DNA of 64,000 nt, taken from the NCBI RefSeq assembly GCF_032362555.1, contig NC_083515.1, positions 2,515,001 through 2,579,000 on the forward strand. Reading direction: 5' to 3'. The number at the start of each line of letters is the position of its first letter. The first letter of the stretch is position 1. This stretch comes from Amyelois transitella (Eukaryota; Arthropoda; Insecta; Lepidoptera; Pyralidae). This document shows positions 27,801 through 38,929 of this stretch, in pieces. The translations under genes and the position numbers were made by a program. The notes below the pieces were generated by a model. The model ran no database searches. It worked only from the letters and a program-made list of their open reading frames with translations, and was not told the DNA's origin.

Positions 27801-28555
27801 AGCCAGTACCTGGGATGGGGGAAGGCGAGCTGCTGGAACACTTCGCCAGCCTCAGGTCAGCATCATTTTCCAGGAGATGACTGTATTATTACCAACAAAA
27901 GCGTCATCCGGTTTATTTTTTTGTAATTTTGGGGAGGTGGGTGGGAGGATGAGGGTTATATAATTACTATGGGATAGACTATGGCTCTCTTACCAATACA
28001 TACATATGGTCACGTCTATATCCCTTGTGGGCTAGACAGAGCCAACAGTCTTGAATAGACTGAATGGCCACGTTCAGCTATTTGGCTTAATAATAGAATT
28101 GAGATTCAAATAGTGATAGGTTGCTAGCCCATCGCCTAAAAAAGAATCCCAAGTTTGTAAGCCTATACCTTAGTCGCCTTTTACGACATCCATGGGAAAG
28201 AGATGGAGTGGTCCTATTCTTTTTTGTATTGTATTTTTTGTATTGCCGGGAACCACACGGCAAACTCTTACCAATAATTTACTTAATTTTCAACTTTTTC
28301 AATTTCTTTCACAGACAACTGCTAGACCTGATAACCAGTTGGGATTGGTCCTCTTACCTCCACGACGTAGGAATCGAAGGCGGGAAATACGCCTTAGTCA
28401 CGCCACGGGACGCCGCCACGCTACTGGAGAAATTGAAAGAGGCCGAACAGAAGTCTTCCGTCTTCTCCGTTTTGAAGAAGAACGAAAGAGACAGGAGGAA
28501 GTTGCTCGATACCGTCTTGAAACAGCTGAAACAATTGCAGAATCAAGATGGGTAG
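15838..28555 (+). CDS. Sec15: Exocyst complex component Sec15 (EXOC6), complete
   Basis: Subunit of the eight-protein exocyst that tethers secretory vesicles to the plasma membrane; Sec15 family members bind Rab11/Sec4-type GTPases through the C-terminal domain. Exons: 15838-15858, 16424-16570, 16996-17101, 17658-17796, 18371-18551, 18775-18850, 18942-19080, 19587-19740, 20300-20436, 20877-21012, 21280-21365, 21511-21721, 23320-23412, 24400-24514, 25564-25660, 27655-27855, 28315-28555 (TAG). Phases all agree and give 759 residues, close to the roughly 770-800 of animal Sec15. Recognisable stretches include DDYWGPAFRSVYEGEGHEAF at the N-terminus, QVKEFIYAWLKYS in exon 12, LDLDVIQCEQFA in exon 16 and DWSSYL in exon 17. 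Exon 12 ends in a weak donor (CAG then GTACCG) that, with the preceding ~94 exon bases, is repeated in a 12-unit array; only the first donor keeps the reading frame. Introns carry SINEs, RTE tails and a MITE. An AATAAA at 28653 may be the poly(A) signal. Confidence 0.96.
16083..16152 (-). mobile_element. Possible tRNA-derived SINE head
   Basis: Minus strand: CCCTAGTGGTTTAGATGTTT ... AAGGGTTTGAATCCCATGGG resembles a tRNA A-box and B-box pair. In Sec15 intron 1. Not a functional tRNA: the acceptor stem does not close. Confidence 0.4.
16667..16830 (+). mobile_element. Repeat C in Sec15 intron 2
   Basis: GGAATAGAATAGATTTATAA, CACTGCAGAATTTTCACCAG; decayed. Confidence 0.6.
17274..17398 (-). mobile_element. 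Repeat A fragment, reverse
   Basis: CATACATACATCTATATG start, TGTGGGGTAGGCAAAGCCAA, ending GACAGGTTGCTAGAGA; in Sec15 intron 3. Confidence 0.7.
17918..18005 (-). mobile_element. Repeat C fragment in Sec15 intron 4
   Basis: TTATTTGACGTCAACCAATG and GATATGAAGTATCCTATAAT, as in the 9540-9730 copy. Confidence 0.5.
18103..18252. repeat. Two 75-bp tandem units in Sec15 intron 4
   Basis: TTATTTAAACTTAAATTATA through GAAAGAAAGGCTTTTATATT repeated head to tail, essentially identical. Confidence 0.9.
19200..19391 (-). mobile_element. Repeat C, near complete, in Sec15 intron 7
   Basis: GATGAAAATGCTGCAGTGTA to CCAATTTTGAAAATAAATCT, reverse of the 6070-6262 copy. Confidence 0.7.
21628..23030 (+). repeat. 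12-copy 113-bp tandem array containing the end of Sec15 exon 12 and its splice donor
   Basis: Units begin (GCGACACTCGG) at 21628, 21741, 21854, 21967, 22089, 22202, 22315, 22428, 22541, 22654, 22767 and 22889, with a 13th fragment (GCTACACTCGG) at 23002. Each holds ~94 bases of exon 12 (coding ARHSASLLLSRSFTGCLSAL and the following residues to LVQ), the GTACCG donor, and a short intronic stretch with the palindrome TGACGTCA. Spacing is 113 except two 122-base units with an extra AGCTCGTGC. Units are otherwise almost identical. GC-rich against an AT-rich background. Confidence 0.93.
23651..24128. mobile_element. Second copy of the MITE, opposite orientation, in Sec15 intron 13
   Basis: Near-complete reverse complement of 4346-4805 (e.g. 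CCGCCGGCCGGGGTGATATG core), flanked by TA; the left end reads TACGGGTGAC, one base short of the consensus. Confidence 0.82.
24532..24695 (-). mobile_element. Repeat A fragment, reverse
   Basis: CATACATACATATGATCACG to ATCGCCTAAAAGAGGAATCC; begins about 18 bases after Sec15 exon 14. Confidence 0.75.
25324..25506 (+). mobile_element. RTE-type 3' tail, second subfamily, before Sec15 exon 15
   Basis: ACTAGCGACCCGCCAGGCTT, CCTTCCTCTTGAATCACTCT, CGCATCAAAATCCGTTGCGT, CGACTTTGTTTTATACTATG: a tail widely seen in insect RTE elements. Ends 58 bases before the exon. Confidence 0.8.
25795..25990 (-). mobile_element. LINE 3' fragment in a Sec15 intron
   Basis: Minus-strand copy of the same LINE C-terminal region (match to the CTTCTTTCGTTTCATCCACA and GGACGTCCTTAATTTGATCA stretches of the longer copy at 40630-41726), with small deletions. 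Confidence 0.75.
26020..26252 (-). mobile_element. Repeat A, near complete, reverse
   Basis: AGACAGAGTCAACAGTCTTG to GGGAACCACACGGCACTT; in the Sec15 intron before exon 16. Confidence 0.8.
26470..26655 (+). mobile_element. Repeat A, 5' truncated
   Basis: AAAAGGAGACTAAGGGAGAG to CCCCACAAGGTATGCAGACG. Confidence 0.75.
27104..27345 (-). mobile_element. tRNA-derived SINE, near full length, in the last-but-one Sec15 intron
   Basis: Reverse complement of the 3361-3612 copy, from tail (ATATACGGGACAAATTACAC) to head (CGCTGCGCCACAGAGGCCGT). Confidence 0.85.
27993..28263 (-). mobile_element. Repeat A, near full length, reverse
   Basis: CATACATATGGTCACGTCTA to GGGAACCACACGGCAA; ends 51 bases before Sec15 exon 17. 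Confidence 0.85.
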
Positions 28556-28705
28556 TCTGTATTTATGTTATGCCTATTAATAATAAGATTAAATACCTTA
28601 GTATTTATTTATTTTATATTGCAATTAATTCTTTATCGTACAGTCTGGGATGAATAAACCTCTATTAATATGAAATATAATATTTCAGCAGAAGTATATT
28701 AAAAA

Positions 28706-28955
28706 AGTGCCGTGTCGTTCCCGGCACCAGTACAAAACAGAAAAGGACCATTCCATCGCATTCCCATGGATGTCGTAAAGGCGACTAAGGGATAGGCTTA
28801 CAAACTCGGGATTCTTTTTTAGGCAACCTGTCACTATTTGAGTCTCAATTCTATCATTAAGCCTAATAGCTGAGCGTGGCCTATCAGTCTTTTCAGGACT
28901 GTTGGCGCTGTCTACCCAACAAGGGATATAGACGTGACCATATGTATGTAGGTAT
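28706..28955 (+). mobile_element. Repeat A, near full length
   Basis: GTGCCGTGTCGTTCCCGGCA to CATATGTATGTAGG, 150 bases after the Sec15 stop codon. Confidence 0.85.
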
Positions 28956-29756
28956 ATAAAATTTTTACATTTTACACGAATGAAAAGTATTGTTAACGGT
29001 CTCAATTTAATTAATTGGTATCTTTCGATAAACGCACATATTGTACCGGCCATCTCTTTGTAGCTATAAATTTCTCAGTTCGGTTAAATCGTAAATAATT
29101 AAAAATGCGTTTTTATTTGTAAATATGGAACGAGTAATGTGATTATGTCGAGAACGGTGCTAAAATGTGTCTCAGCTCAGCTTTTGGAAAATGGAAAATA
29201 TAAAGTTTAATTTAAATGTTATTACTTCTTTACCCTCTCTACACTCTCCAATCATTTCATTCAAATTTATTATGAATGCTAAATTGCAATTATAATAATT
29301 CTTTTAGTGTCAGACAAAAGTATTGTTGTAGAAAATGTCATCAAATATATGAAATTCATTATTCATTATGAAATTATGTTAACAGTTATTTATATTAGTG
29401 ATAGAGCGCATTTGTAGAATGTCGTATTATTTGCAATAAAGTTATTTATTTACATCATTTTATTTTTATTTAACTACATTGGTTTCTGTGTTTATTCTAT
29501 TTTAGTTAATAGCAGATTTTTCAGTTGGGTACCAATGTTTTCCGGAACATAAATTATTACTCGCCTTAAGGCAAGGCTTTAGAGTAATAATTTTACAGCC
29601 TTACAACTGCCCAAAAACTGCGTGAGATGCTAAATTATATATATTACTTTAGTTTTAAGTACTATTATACTGTTATTTAATATAATTGTAAAGAAATGAA
29701 TGAGTTCCTTCAGCTATTCATTTGCTTTGTATTTTGAACATATTGATATTGAACGA

Positions 29757-29925
29757 GGTATGTCATATTCGGCGCCGGGAGCCATTGCCAAAGCTACCAA
29801 TCAATTCGGCGCGCAAAAAGCGCGCTTGCGCAAGATCTAGATCAACGCGTCAGATTTAATCTGTGTTATCGCGAAATGCGTGCGCGCTGAAGGTTGCGCG
29901 GTCGACCTTCGGCTGAGACAAGCAT
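29757..29925. promoter_or_regulatory. GC-rich patch, possible promoter of an unseen transcript
   Basis: GGCGCCGGGAGCC, CGGCGCGCAAAAAGCGCGCT and AAGGTTGCGCGGTCGACC stand out from the AT-rich surroundings. No coding exon recognised. May also be part of an unknown repeat. Confidence 0.25.
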
Positions 29926-29926
29926 A

Positions 29927-30010
29927 TTACATACATGTCACGTCTTTATTCTTCACAGGGTAGTCAGAGCCAATAGTCTCGGAAAGTCTCAAAGACCAGA
30001 TTCAGACCTG
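29927..30010 (-). mobile_element. Repeat A, decayed fragment
   Basis: ACATACATGTCACGTCTTTA and GGGTAGTCAGAGCCAATAGT are recognisable. Confidence 0.5.
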
Positions 30011-30779
30011 TCACTATCCTTGAATTTCATCATAATACTTTAACGTTTATCAAGTTTTCTACCCTATCGTCCTAGGCGTAATATATAAAACTTTATCGCA
30101 CCTAAAAATTTACAATAATGACATATTTAATTTTTTGTCAGTTGAACCTTAGTTGGACTAACAAAAGACTTGACAAAAGCACTATCTCAAGTAGAAGTCT
30201 ATTTGCAATACCAATATAGTTTTAGTGCCTACCACTAATCTTACATAATCGACTAAAATAGAAATGAATTTCATAACTCGCACACCCCATTCAGTAATTG
30301 AATTAAAAAGACAATAAGAAATATGACAATGCATACCACCTGCATGATATATGTATCTTAGTATCACTCTATCGAGATATAAATTAAAAATAAAACTGAT
30401 ATGACCTTTTAACAATGTTTACTATAAAACCCATGGTAAATTCTGGAAAACAATATTAATGCTAAAGTATTTGTTCGTTTGTTTCTTCTTCTCGCGTTAT
30501 CTACAGAATCAATATTTTTGAAATGTTGCGTATATATATGTAATTAAGAGTCGGGAGAAAGACATATTTAGGGTACTTTTAATCTCCGTAAACACAATAG
30601 TACCCGTGGGATTTGCGAAACACCTATAGTTTTTGTAGGTGGCACTAAAGACGCGCGGGAAAACCTGCGGGTAGGAGCTAGTTGTTGTATATTTTTAAAG
30701 CAGGTTGGGTTAACTGTCTTCTGCAATTTAACGATGTAGGTACCATTCGTTACTGTGCAGAAAAATAAGTTATAGTGCA

Positions 30780-31110
30780 TTTGGCATAAGCGTTGTGAAT
30801 GGCTAGTGGCGTATGACGTTTCGCCACAGACTTCGCTGCTATTGGCTGAGCGCGTCGTATTCTAGCTGTGATTGGTTGATAGCGTGTGTGATAACGGCAC
30901 AAACTATTTATTAAACTATTCAACGAATCGCATCAGAAAATCTGCAGATTACCGAATTAATGAGCACATTTACTTGTTCTGCATTGTAACGGTAACATAT
31001 CTACATATACGCTACCTTTAAATTGAACCATTGTTATTGACAAGAGATAATCTTCCGTGCTCTTGTTATTTTGTCACTGCGCTCCTGTGGGCGGGTCACG
31101 ACGACTCAAG
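30780..31110. promoter_or_regulatory. GC-richer stretch with repeated CCAAT-type boxes
   Basis: GCTATTGGCTGAGCGCGTCG and CTGTGATTGGTTGATAGCGT (ATTGG is CCAAT on the other strand) lie close together, with GGGCGGG at 31090. Possible promoter; no gene seen downstream on either strand. Confidence 0.25.
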
Positions 31111-31289
31111 GCTGTATTATCTGATAAAATTTAGCCGTTAGACGCCTCCATTTGTCAAATTCGACGTGTGAATGCAGACATACTGATCTGGGTTATTTTA
31201 TTTGAGAGTAGCAAATAAAGATTTCGATGATGAAAAATTTAGATGCTCACAATCCATCTCTAGTTTGAGTACTAATGATGCTTACCTAC

Positions 31290-31490
31290 GTCGAAGGAAA
31301 ACATTGTGAGGAAACCTGCAAATTCAACTGCAAAGTAACTGCGAAGGTCAGATGGGAGTAGATTCGTGTAAAACTTCCCTCTCCTCTCCTCTCTCTCCCT
31401 CTCTTTCCAGTCCGGGACTCCCCCAATCCAGGATCCATGGTCAAGAGCTCCTCTCCAGAAAGGTGAGGATGTAACCGGGATTACAGCCAA
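31290..31490. repeat. Repeat E, second copy
   Basis: Ends in GGTGAGGATGTAACCGGGAT. Includes a CT-rich run at 31377-31410. The 72-codon frame across it is not supported as a gene. Confidence 0.5.
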
Positions 31491-32144
31491 AAGAAAGAAG
31501 AATACATCTTTGGATATGGTACTTATATACCTACATGCATTTTATTGCGCGTCAAACATATATCACGTCTTTATCTCTTACGAGGCAGATAGAGTTGGAG
31601 GGATTATCGACACGCCAAGAATTAGTAGTAAGTTTTTGTAGTAACTTTAGCTGGTTATAAAGAAAGCTAGGTACAAAATGGTTAAAAAGTAGGTAGGTAA
31701 TTTTAGGTCTACTTGACAAACTTTATAGTATTTTTTAGAAGATATACAAACCTACGAAAATATACATATAAAACCCATGTGACGACAGCTTTTAGCAACA
31801 AAGATCTAAAGATAGGTACTAACGATTGGTACGATTTTATTGTTATTGAGGCGGAACCAACGACGTAAATTGAGCCACCTTATATCGTATCCTGTTTAGA
31901 TGTTCCACGAAGTAAAGGGCTTGTTACACTTTTGTTATTGTAGTATGATTCGATTTTGGTCGAGGTTGATGATCAAATTATGCATTTTTATTAAATGTTT
32001 AACTTTCTATACCTATGTATATCATGAAATTAAGCATTTTAAAATTTATTATTTTTGGTCAGAGAATTAAACTAATATTAAACTTTTTTTAGCGAACTTT
32101 GTTATTTTACCGCTGTTTTCCGCCAGGTACGAAGTAGGTATATT

Positions 32145-32222
32145 ACTTATGTTAGTATGTTTAATGTGAAGAAAAAACGTATGTAACTTATGAATGTATG
32201 TTTAATGTGAAGAAAAAACAAA
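32145..32222. repeat. Short direct duplication
   Basis: GTATGTTTAATGTGAAGAAA appears twice about 45 bases apart. Confidence 0.65.
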
Positions 32223-32904
32223 ATCTTAACTAGAGCGTTTTTTCGTATGAGAATTTAGACTGTCGAATCAAGAATTCATTTATGAAGAAAACGATACAGA
32301 AAACAAGTGTTAAACAAGTGTACATGAGCTTTAGTATTTAAGAAGATATTGCACGAGTTGCGGAATAGCATTTTGATCTTATTCTTTTGTTTTGACCTTC
32401 AATAATTGCGAAACGTAAATTCTAAACCCTAGGCGTCATCTAGGATGTGAGAGGAACTACATAGTTCCGTGATTGGCACCTAATACCTTATTGCCTAAAT
32501 CGCGTAAATATTTTTAGTTTATAACGTTTCTGTTTTAATAATGCGATGTTTCGTTCAATACTTCAGAGTGGACATTGAAATTGAAAGAGCAATTAGTTCT
32601 TACAGTTTTTGCCGACATGTACATATGAAGATAATTCCCAATACATATTTCCAAGGTCTTACGCCCACATCCGTATTGCTCCGAGCCGTGGGAATATTAT
32701 ATGTCGCATTTCTGAATTCAGATGTATAAAATGACATACTTAGACCTTCAAAAACGATTTTTTTCTGAAAACCATAAATGTTTTTTTAATTGAAGTACTA
32801 TAACATAGAACATAAAAGCTTAAGGCATCTTTTTAGTTTACATAGGCACTGCTTATGTTTTAAGAATTTCTTTCAGATGCGGACATAATTTACTTACTTA
32901 TAAT

Positions 32905-33158
32905 TTATGTGCGACTTCGTCCGCGTGGAATAGTTATTTTGGGCATCATTGAAGCCCTCAAGAATGAAAAATTTTCACAATTTCCATCATTTAGTTGCTC
33001 CTTATAGTTGCAGCGTGATATTATACAGCCTAGAGCCTTCCCCGATAAATGGTCTATTCAACACAAAAACATTTTTTCAATTCGAACCAGTAAGTAGTTC
33101 CTGAGATTAGCGTGTTCAAACAAACAAACTCTTCAGCTTTATAATTCTAGTATAGATG
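32905..33158 (+). mobile_element. Repeat B (RTE-like tail)
   Basis: GTGCGACTTCGTCCGCGTGG to TTTATAATTCTAGTATAGAT. Confidence 0.8.
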
Positions 33159-33297
33159 AAAAAAGCCGGCTCAGGGCACTAGTGTCTGATTAAATTACCA
33201 CGTTGTTACACATAATGTCGATTGTGTTATTTGAGATGTGATTAAATACTAGTAGCAAGGCGTTAAGTTGTAATTACACAGGACACATATAGAGAGA

Positions 33298-33428
33298 TAA
33301 AACTCTTTATTGCACCATATGAGTAAAACATATAAAATAGCACAAAGCAGATAGAGTAGAGATGGTACAAAGGCGGACTTATTGCTTTAGCAATCTCTTC
33401 CAGTAAACCTTTGGGTGGAAGGAAACCA
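33298..33428. mobile_element. Repeat D (SINE- or LINE-tail-like)
   Basis: AAAACTCTTTATTGCACCAT, ATAGCACAAAGCAGATAG, GGCGGACTTATTGC, AATCTCTTCCAGTAAACC. Related pieces lie at 27505-27575 and 44035-44155. Confidence 0.6.
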
Positions 33429-33469
33429 AACATAATTATATCATATAACTATCCATACTAAATAATGCA

Positions 33470-33541
33470 GTTTGGTTCCCAGCACTTGAGAATGGACTAC
33501 TTCGTCTCGTCCCATGAATGACGCAAAAGGCGACTAAGGGA
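33470..33541 (+). mobile_element. Repeat A, 5' fragment
   Basis: TTTGGTTCCCAGCACTTG and GACGCAAAAGGCGACTAAGG. Confidence 0.6.
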
Positions 33542-33875
33542 ATAAGAGCACATTCATTTGTGTACGGTAGCTGTACTACTGTTTTATGATTTTATATTCT
33601 TAAGTAAACAAGTACCTATCTATAATGCCTTATTTGCACATGGATTTTTAAATAAATAAACAGAAGTCATTTACCGACAAATCAAATAATTAAAAGTCGT
33701 AGGCGAACCAGTGCAGTAAATTATGTATTTAATTGAAATAACACGAAGGCTCCACTTAAGTTTAAATTTATCAGCGCAAATCGCCAAAGTCACCCACACA
33801 TGCGGTGGGAGGTCAACTACTTGCATTTGTTATATTTTTATACTTTCGAAAGTTTGTGAACCTAGCTTAATAATC

Positions 33876-34132
33876 ATACATATGGTCACGTCTATATCCC
33901 TTGCGGGGTAGAGCGAGCCAACAGTCTTGGAAAGACTGAATGGCCACGTTCAGCTGTTTGGCTTAATGATATAATTGAGATTCAAATAGTGACAGGTTGC
34001 TAGCCCATCGCCTAAAAAAGAATCCTAAGTTAGTAAGCCTATCCCTTAGTCGCCTTTTACGACATCTATGGGAAAGAGATAGAGGGGTCCTATTCTTTTT
34101 TGTATTGGTGCCGGGAACCACACTGCACCAAT
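33876..34132 (-). mobile_element. Repeat A, near full length, reverse
   Basis: CATACATATGGTCACGTCTA to GGGAACCACACTGCACC. Confidence 0.85.
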
Positions 34133-34233
34133 CATCATACATACATACTTATAATCACGTCTATATCCGTTGCGGGTGAGACATAGCCAACAGTCTTGAA
34201 AAGACTGAAAGGCAACTTTCATCTGGCTTAATG
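34133..34233 (-). mobile_element. Repeat A, 3' fragment, reverse
   Basis: ATACATACATACTTATAATC to CATCTGGCTTAATGG, directly following another reverse copy. Confidence 0.7.
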
Positions 34234-34706
34234 GTAAAACTTCCCTCATGATTCAGGATACATAAAATTAGGTCAATGCGGCATGACTGTTCGTGGACAC
34301 TTACGTCATTTTAGACAACATTCTGAGAGTGTTGCGCTATTTAGGTAAGGTTAAGTACATTACTCATTGAAAATTTCATGCTTAAAATAAGGTAGAAATG
34401 TTATCACGTAAAGAACAGTCAGTCACTCCTTTTTAATTTTCTGCCATGAACGATATTAGGTAAGCTGGGTAGTCCGTGTCCGTTCTAGAAGCTTCGGACC
34501 CCAGAAAATTACCATGCTGTCGAGTACCGTGGCACGCACGACGCCATTTTTATCGCGCGAAAAACTATCGCTGTCCCGTTTCAAGTCATAGTAAAAAGCG
34601 AAACAGCGATGGTGTACGCGCCATGCTACGGGGTAGGTCTGGTAGCGAAGTAAAAATATAACCAGCTGCTTCTTTGTCTGTGCAAATTGTAAAATTCGAT
34701 CAAGGA

Positions 34707-35085
34707 AGAGGTTTATAAACTTGGGATTCTTATTTAAGGCAATGTGTTAGCAACCTGTCACTATTCGAATTTCAATTCCATCATTACATACATACATATA
34801 ATCACGTCTATATCCCTTGCGGGGTAGACACAGCCAACAGTCTTGAAAATACGGATAGGCCACGTTCAGCTGTTTGGCTTACTGATAGAATTGAGATTCA
34901 TATAAAGTGACAGGTTGCTAGCCCGTCGTCGCCTAAAAGAAGAAGATCAAGTTTATAAGCCTATCCCTTAGTCGCCTTTTACGACATCCATGGGAAAGAG
35001 TTGGAGTGGTCCTATTCTTTTTCATCATCATTACATTTGGCTCTGTCTACCTCGTAGAAGGTAAAGACGTGATTGTATGTATGTG
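34707..35085 (+). mobile_element. Repeat A, split by a nested reverse copy
   Basis: The outer forward copy runs 34707-34785 and resumes at 35034 (TTTGGCTCTGTCTACCTCGT) to 35085. The break is filled by a complete reverse copy (next entry), with CATCATTACA on both sides as target-site duplication. Confidence 0.8.
34786..35023 (-). mobile_element. Repeat A, nested inside another copy
   Basis: Reverse copy from the CATACATACATATAATCACG tail end to CCTATTCTTTTT, flanked by the 10-bp direct repeat CATCATTACA, a clean mark of transposition. Confidence 0.82.
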
Positions 35086-35339
35086 CATGAAAATTTACCA
35101 GGTGATCTTCTGTTACGTGTACTTATACAAAATTCCCTGAAATGCCGTATTTCCTCGAACTGTAACGGTTTCAGATGAGTAATGTTCGTAATTAGTACTT
35201 GCGAAGTACCTACGTAATTTATGAGTAAAGGTTGTTTCACATAACTATAATTCGTGTTGTAACAACTTTCGTTGTGATTATGTCATTTTTTTTCTTAAAA
35301 ATTTGTGCACGTAATTAATTTTTCAAGGACATGGTCAGA

Positions 35340-35462
35340 AAAAGCTTTCATGAAAAGACTGATTAATGTGGATGAAGACAAAGAAGTACCTACGAGTGAT
35401 CGTGGAAAATGGTGAGATGTAGTCTCTGCCGTCTTCGAGTCTCCGGGAAGGAGGCATGTAGA
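35340..35462 (+). mobile_element. LINE 3' tail fragment
   Basis: Degenerate copy of the MKR...NVDE...VC..RGKW..VVSA end of the LINE, no open frame. Confidence 0.6.
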
Positions 35463-36361
35463 AACTTAACTTACTCAATATTAAATCGTTGTCAAAAATG
35501 CGCACCAAAGGTTGTTCTCCAGAAGAAAGAACCCGGGTTATGCATAAATATTATTACCGCAGCATTTTAGCGTATATTACACATTCGAATTTAGCGTCAC
35601 CTACAAAAGAATTCACGTTTTTCGTAAATCGTACGAGAACTTTAGTTTTTATCGGTATGAAAAGTACTCTCTCCAGACTCCTAATTAATACGGAATACTA
35701 ATAATACGGAAAATTTCAAAAGATAACGCGTGAAGAGAAACAAAACAAACTTATTTTATATAGGTTGGGATATGTATAAATATAACATAATAGAATTCTG
35801 TCCCAGGAATTTTGTAAATTTAAGTACCTACGCTACAGAAATTGTAATTACCTACAAAAGTTTTGCGTGCGTAAAGTAGGCTTTATATCATTTTATATCG
35901 ACCACCAACGCTCTACAAACTACTTATTACAAATTACACGCTAAATAAAGCTATGTCACACTAACAGCATTGAACTGCACTGCAGTCATCAAGTGACTCA
36001 TTATGCTTAAATAATGCTCAATAAATTTTAATAATGCGACTATTACATAAATCATAAGCAAGAAATTGTGAGATACAACGTCTTTGCAAAGGGACAATAA
36101 TGGCGATCTGTCATTGTGAATGAAAGTTGTCGCTGCTGGATTAACTGATTTCTATGAAGCCTGTAATCACAAAATATGTAGCGTACAGAAAAAATAAGCA
36201 CTTAAACTTGCTCGCGACAGTCCCCTTACTAATAGAAAAAGCGAATGTCTGTCAGTATGATATTGTTAAAAGTGGACAACAGCTTCTTGTACATATGTGT
36301 AATAAATTACCGAATTTGTAAAAAAAATTGTCTCATTTAAGTGAATTGTAATACTAAGTAT

Positions 36362-36363
<2 letters not shown>

Positions 36364-36392
<29 letters not shown>

Positions 36393-36394
36393 AA
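36364..36394. repeat. (TA)n microsatellite
   Basis: About 13 TA units after ACACACATA. Confidence 0.9.
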
Positions 36395-37018
36395 TATAAA
36401 TGAAAGCGTCATACCTAAGCATGACACAAGATTAGGGGAAACTTCTTTTATTATCTAAGTACATACATAGACACGATATATCCGTATGGGATATACGTGG
36501 CCAACAGTCTTGAAAAGACTGAGAGTATTTCTATATTATTAGTATTTTTCTATAAAGCTTTTAAAATAAAGCGTAATCAATCAGATGTTAGTTGTTACAT
36601 CACCATAATCTGTATTATAAAGTTGATTGTGGCTTATTTGTCTTTGTATAGTTGGTCATACTCATGTCTTAATCTGGGCTGGTTGGCTTCGATATGACTC
36701 GTAATCCTATTTTATACTCTTACTTCAAACCATATTAGGCGTGATTTTATGTAGATTTAATTACATTAAATTAACAATGAGATCGCACTATACGCATATT
36801 ACACTAATTATGTTAATATGAAATAATAATTACGAAGAGATGTTAACCTTGGTTCTTTTTAAACACGAATCAAAGTTATTCTGATCACAGACTTATAATA
36901 TTTTTGTATCTGCGATTCTGATGCATCTATCAAGTGAGAGAGAATAATGTATAATAAATAATAAATAATCAGAATATTTATGTTAAACTTACATAAATAT
37001 ATATTTTATTACTATATA

Positions 37019-37162
37019 AAGGCGATGGGCTAGCAGCAACCTTTCATTATATGAATATCAATTTCATCATGAAGCCGTAAGGCTGAACGTGGCCTTTCAG
37101 TCTTTAGACTGCTGGAACTGCTTACCCCGCAAGGGATATGGACGTGACTATATGTATGTATC
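37019..37162 (+). mobile_element. Repeat A, 3' half
   Basis: AAGGCGATGGGCTAGCAG to CCCCGCAAGGGATATGGACG and ATGTATGTATC. Confidence 0.75.
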
Positions 37163-38929
37163 TACAGTTGTAGGCAAATTCTAGTTTATTTTAATAAATC
37201 AAAACGCGTAAGATGTAGGATATATCATCCAATATAACATGATCTGTGTTCCTGTGTATATAGGAAATATCTCACATTGTGTAACGCCATGAAAATTATA
37301 TGTGATATCTGATATCAACAAGTGGAGCGAGTGATGCAAGCGGCAGGTGCAGAGTCATCCGGTTTTGGTCAAGTTACATACAAACATACTCGTATATAAA
37401 AAGTAGCGTTTGCGCGCGTCACCGTTTTTGCAATAAAAAGTAACCTACATATATGTTTCTCCAACTACTTCAGGGTAAACTCTGTCTTTGTACCAGATCG
37501 GTTTAGTGGTTTTGACGTCAAAACGTAACAGACAACCTGTCGCATTTATAATATTAGTAGGGATACGGATAGTAATGTTTATGCCTCATTTTCTGAGGAT
37601 TAAGTAGAGAGTTTCGTGGGTACAAGCCTTATTATTTTAAATAACATCCCCATGTTCAATCCCATACCTAAAATCATTGTTATTTTTAGCCTCAAAAAAA
37701 TCAAGATCAGTGATCTTGTGTCATTGTAAGATCAAGTTTCGTAAAAGTAGTTCAAGTTACTGGCTTTAATGACTCACTTATGTAACCTCCACTGTTGACA
37801 AAGGTCACATATGAAAATAACAAAATACCGTCTGTGTTTATAGTTGGGGAAGTAAATCAAGTGAATTTGACCTTTGATTAATTTGTGGCTATACAAATTT
37901 AGGTCAAGCGTGTTTTGAAAGTAGTCTATCCACATTTTGCAAAAAAAAAGGTTTGCACCGAGTAAGTCTTGACCAAGCGCGTTGGGTCTCTGTCTGGCTA
38001 GTTATTCACCTATCTTTTTTAAATAAAAGAACTAACTCTAATCTTTTTAACTTAAATCTTTCTCTTAATAATTAATAACCCATACAAATAAATCGTTAAT
38101 AGTCGATCAAACACAGGTTAAGGAAAAAATATTTTAGCACAAACATCATGACGTAGGATTACGAGACATATTGGTTCCCGCCAAATAGTATTTTTTTCTT
38201 TTTTAATTTTACGTTATTTACACGTATATACACGGAGTAAAGCAAAGGACATAATAAGAGTATTCTCAACATTGATCTCGGAAAAAGACGGATCTTCGTG
38301 AGATTCCGGGACTACAATTTTTATAAACGTAATTACATCTTTTACCAAGCAATAACTGATAATATTATCAGACTTAAAAAAGGTTCTAGATATATTTCAA
38401 CTTTCAGTAAATGTTAACCAACATGACAAGTTCAGTTTAAGTTTCGTCAGTTGTACCAGCTTGTAATATCAATGAGCTATATCTCAATCCGATGTTATAT
38501 AAGTTTCACCGACTGCATGCCAAGGTTGAACCTTGGGATAGTGTGATAGTCACACCATTGCAATATTGGGTGGGTTAAGAATAAGGGTCGGTGGTGCAAT
38601 GGTTAAGGAGCAAGAATAGACTGGCTCACGTGGTATTCGCGAAAGACCAACGTTTTGGTTCATACCATGGTCTACGACATATGCTGAGCGATGACCATTT
38701 TGCTGCCAGATTTTATTTATAATTTTAAAACTAATATATTTTTTTAAAATTAAGTATTGTGAGTTCACTGACACGATTCAGCATGTTTTTGACTTTCCAT
38801 TGTCCACAGCGTAAAAGATAACTCAATTGGTCAACTTATAACACAAAACAATTAATCAAAAATACCTTAATAAAATTGAGGATTCCAATATAAATGACAT
38901 TGAGGAAAGAATTATCCTATATCGTCTCT

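Larger units (their letters stand above)
35710..38925. other. Intergenic AT-rich sequence, mostly unrecognised
   Basis: Holds the (TA)n tract at 36364, a repeat A half-copy at 37019, a short repeat A piece near 36475-36525 and the inverted pair CAAGATCA/TGATCTTG at 37702-37718. No gene recognised. Confidence 0.45.

Noticed and set aside
31272..31490. 72-codon minus-strand protein
   Set aside because: Lies in repeat E with a low-complexity CT tract; related non-open copies occur elsewhere in the window.
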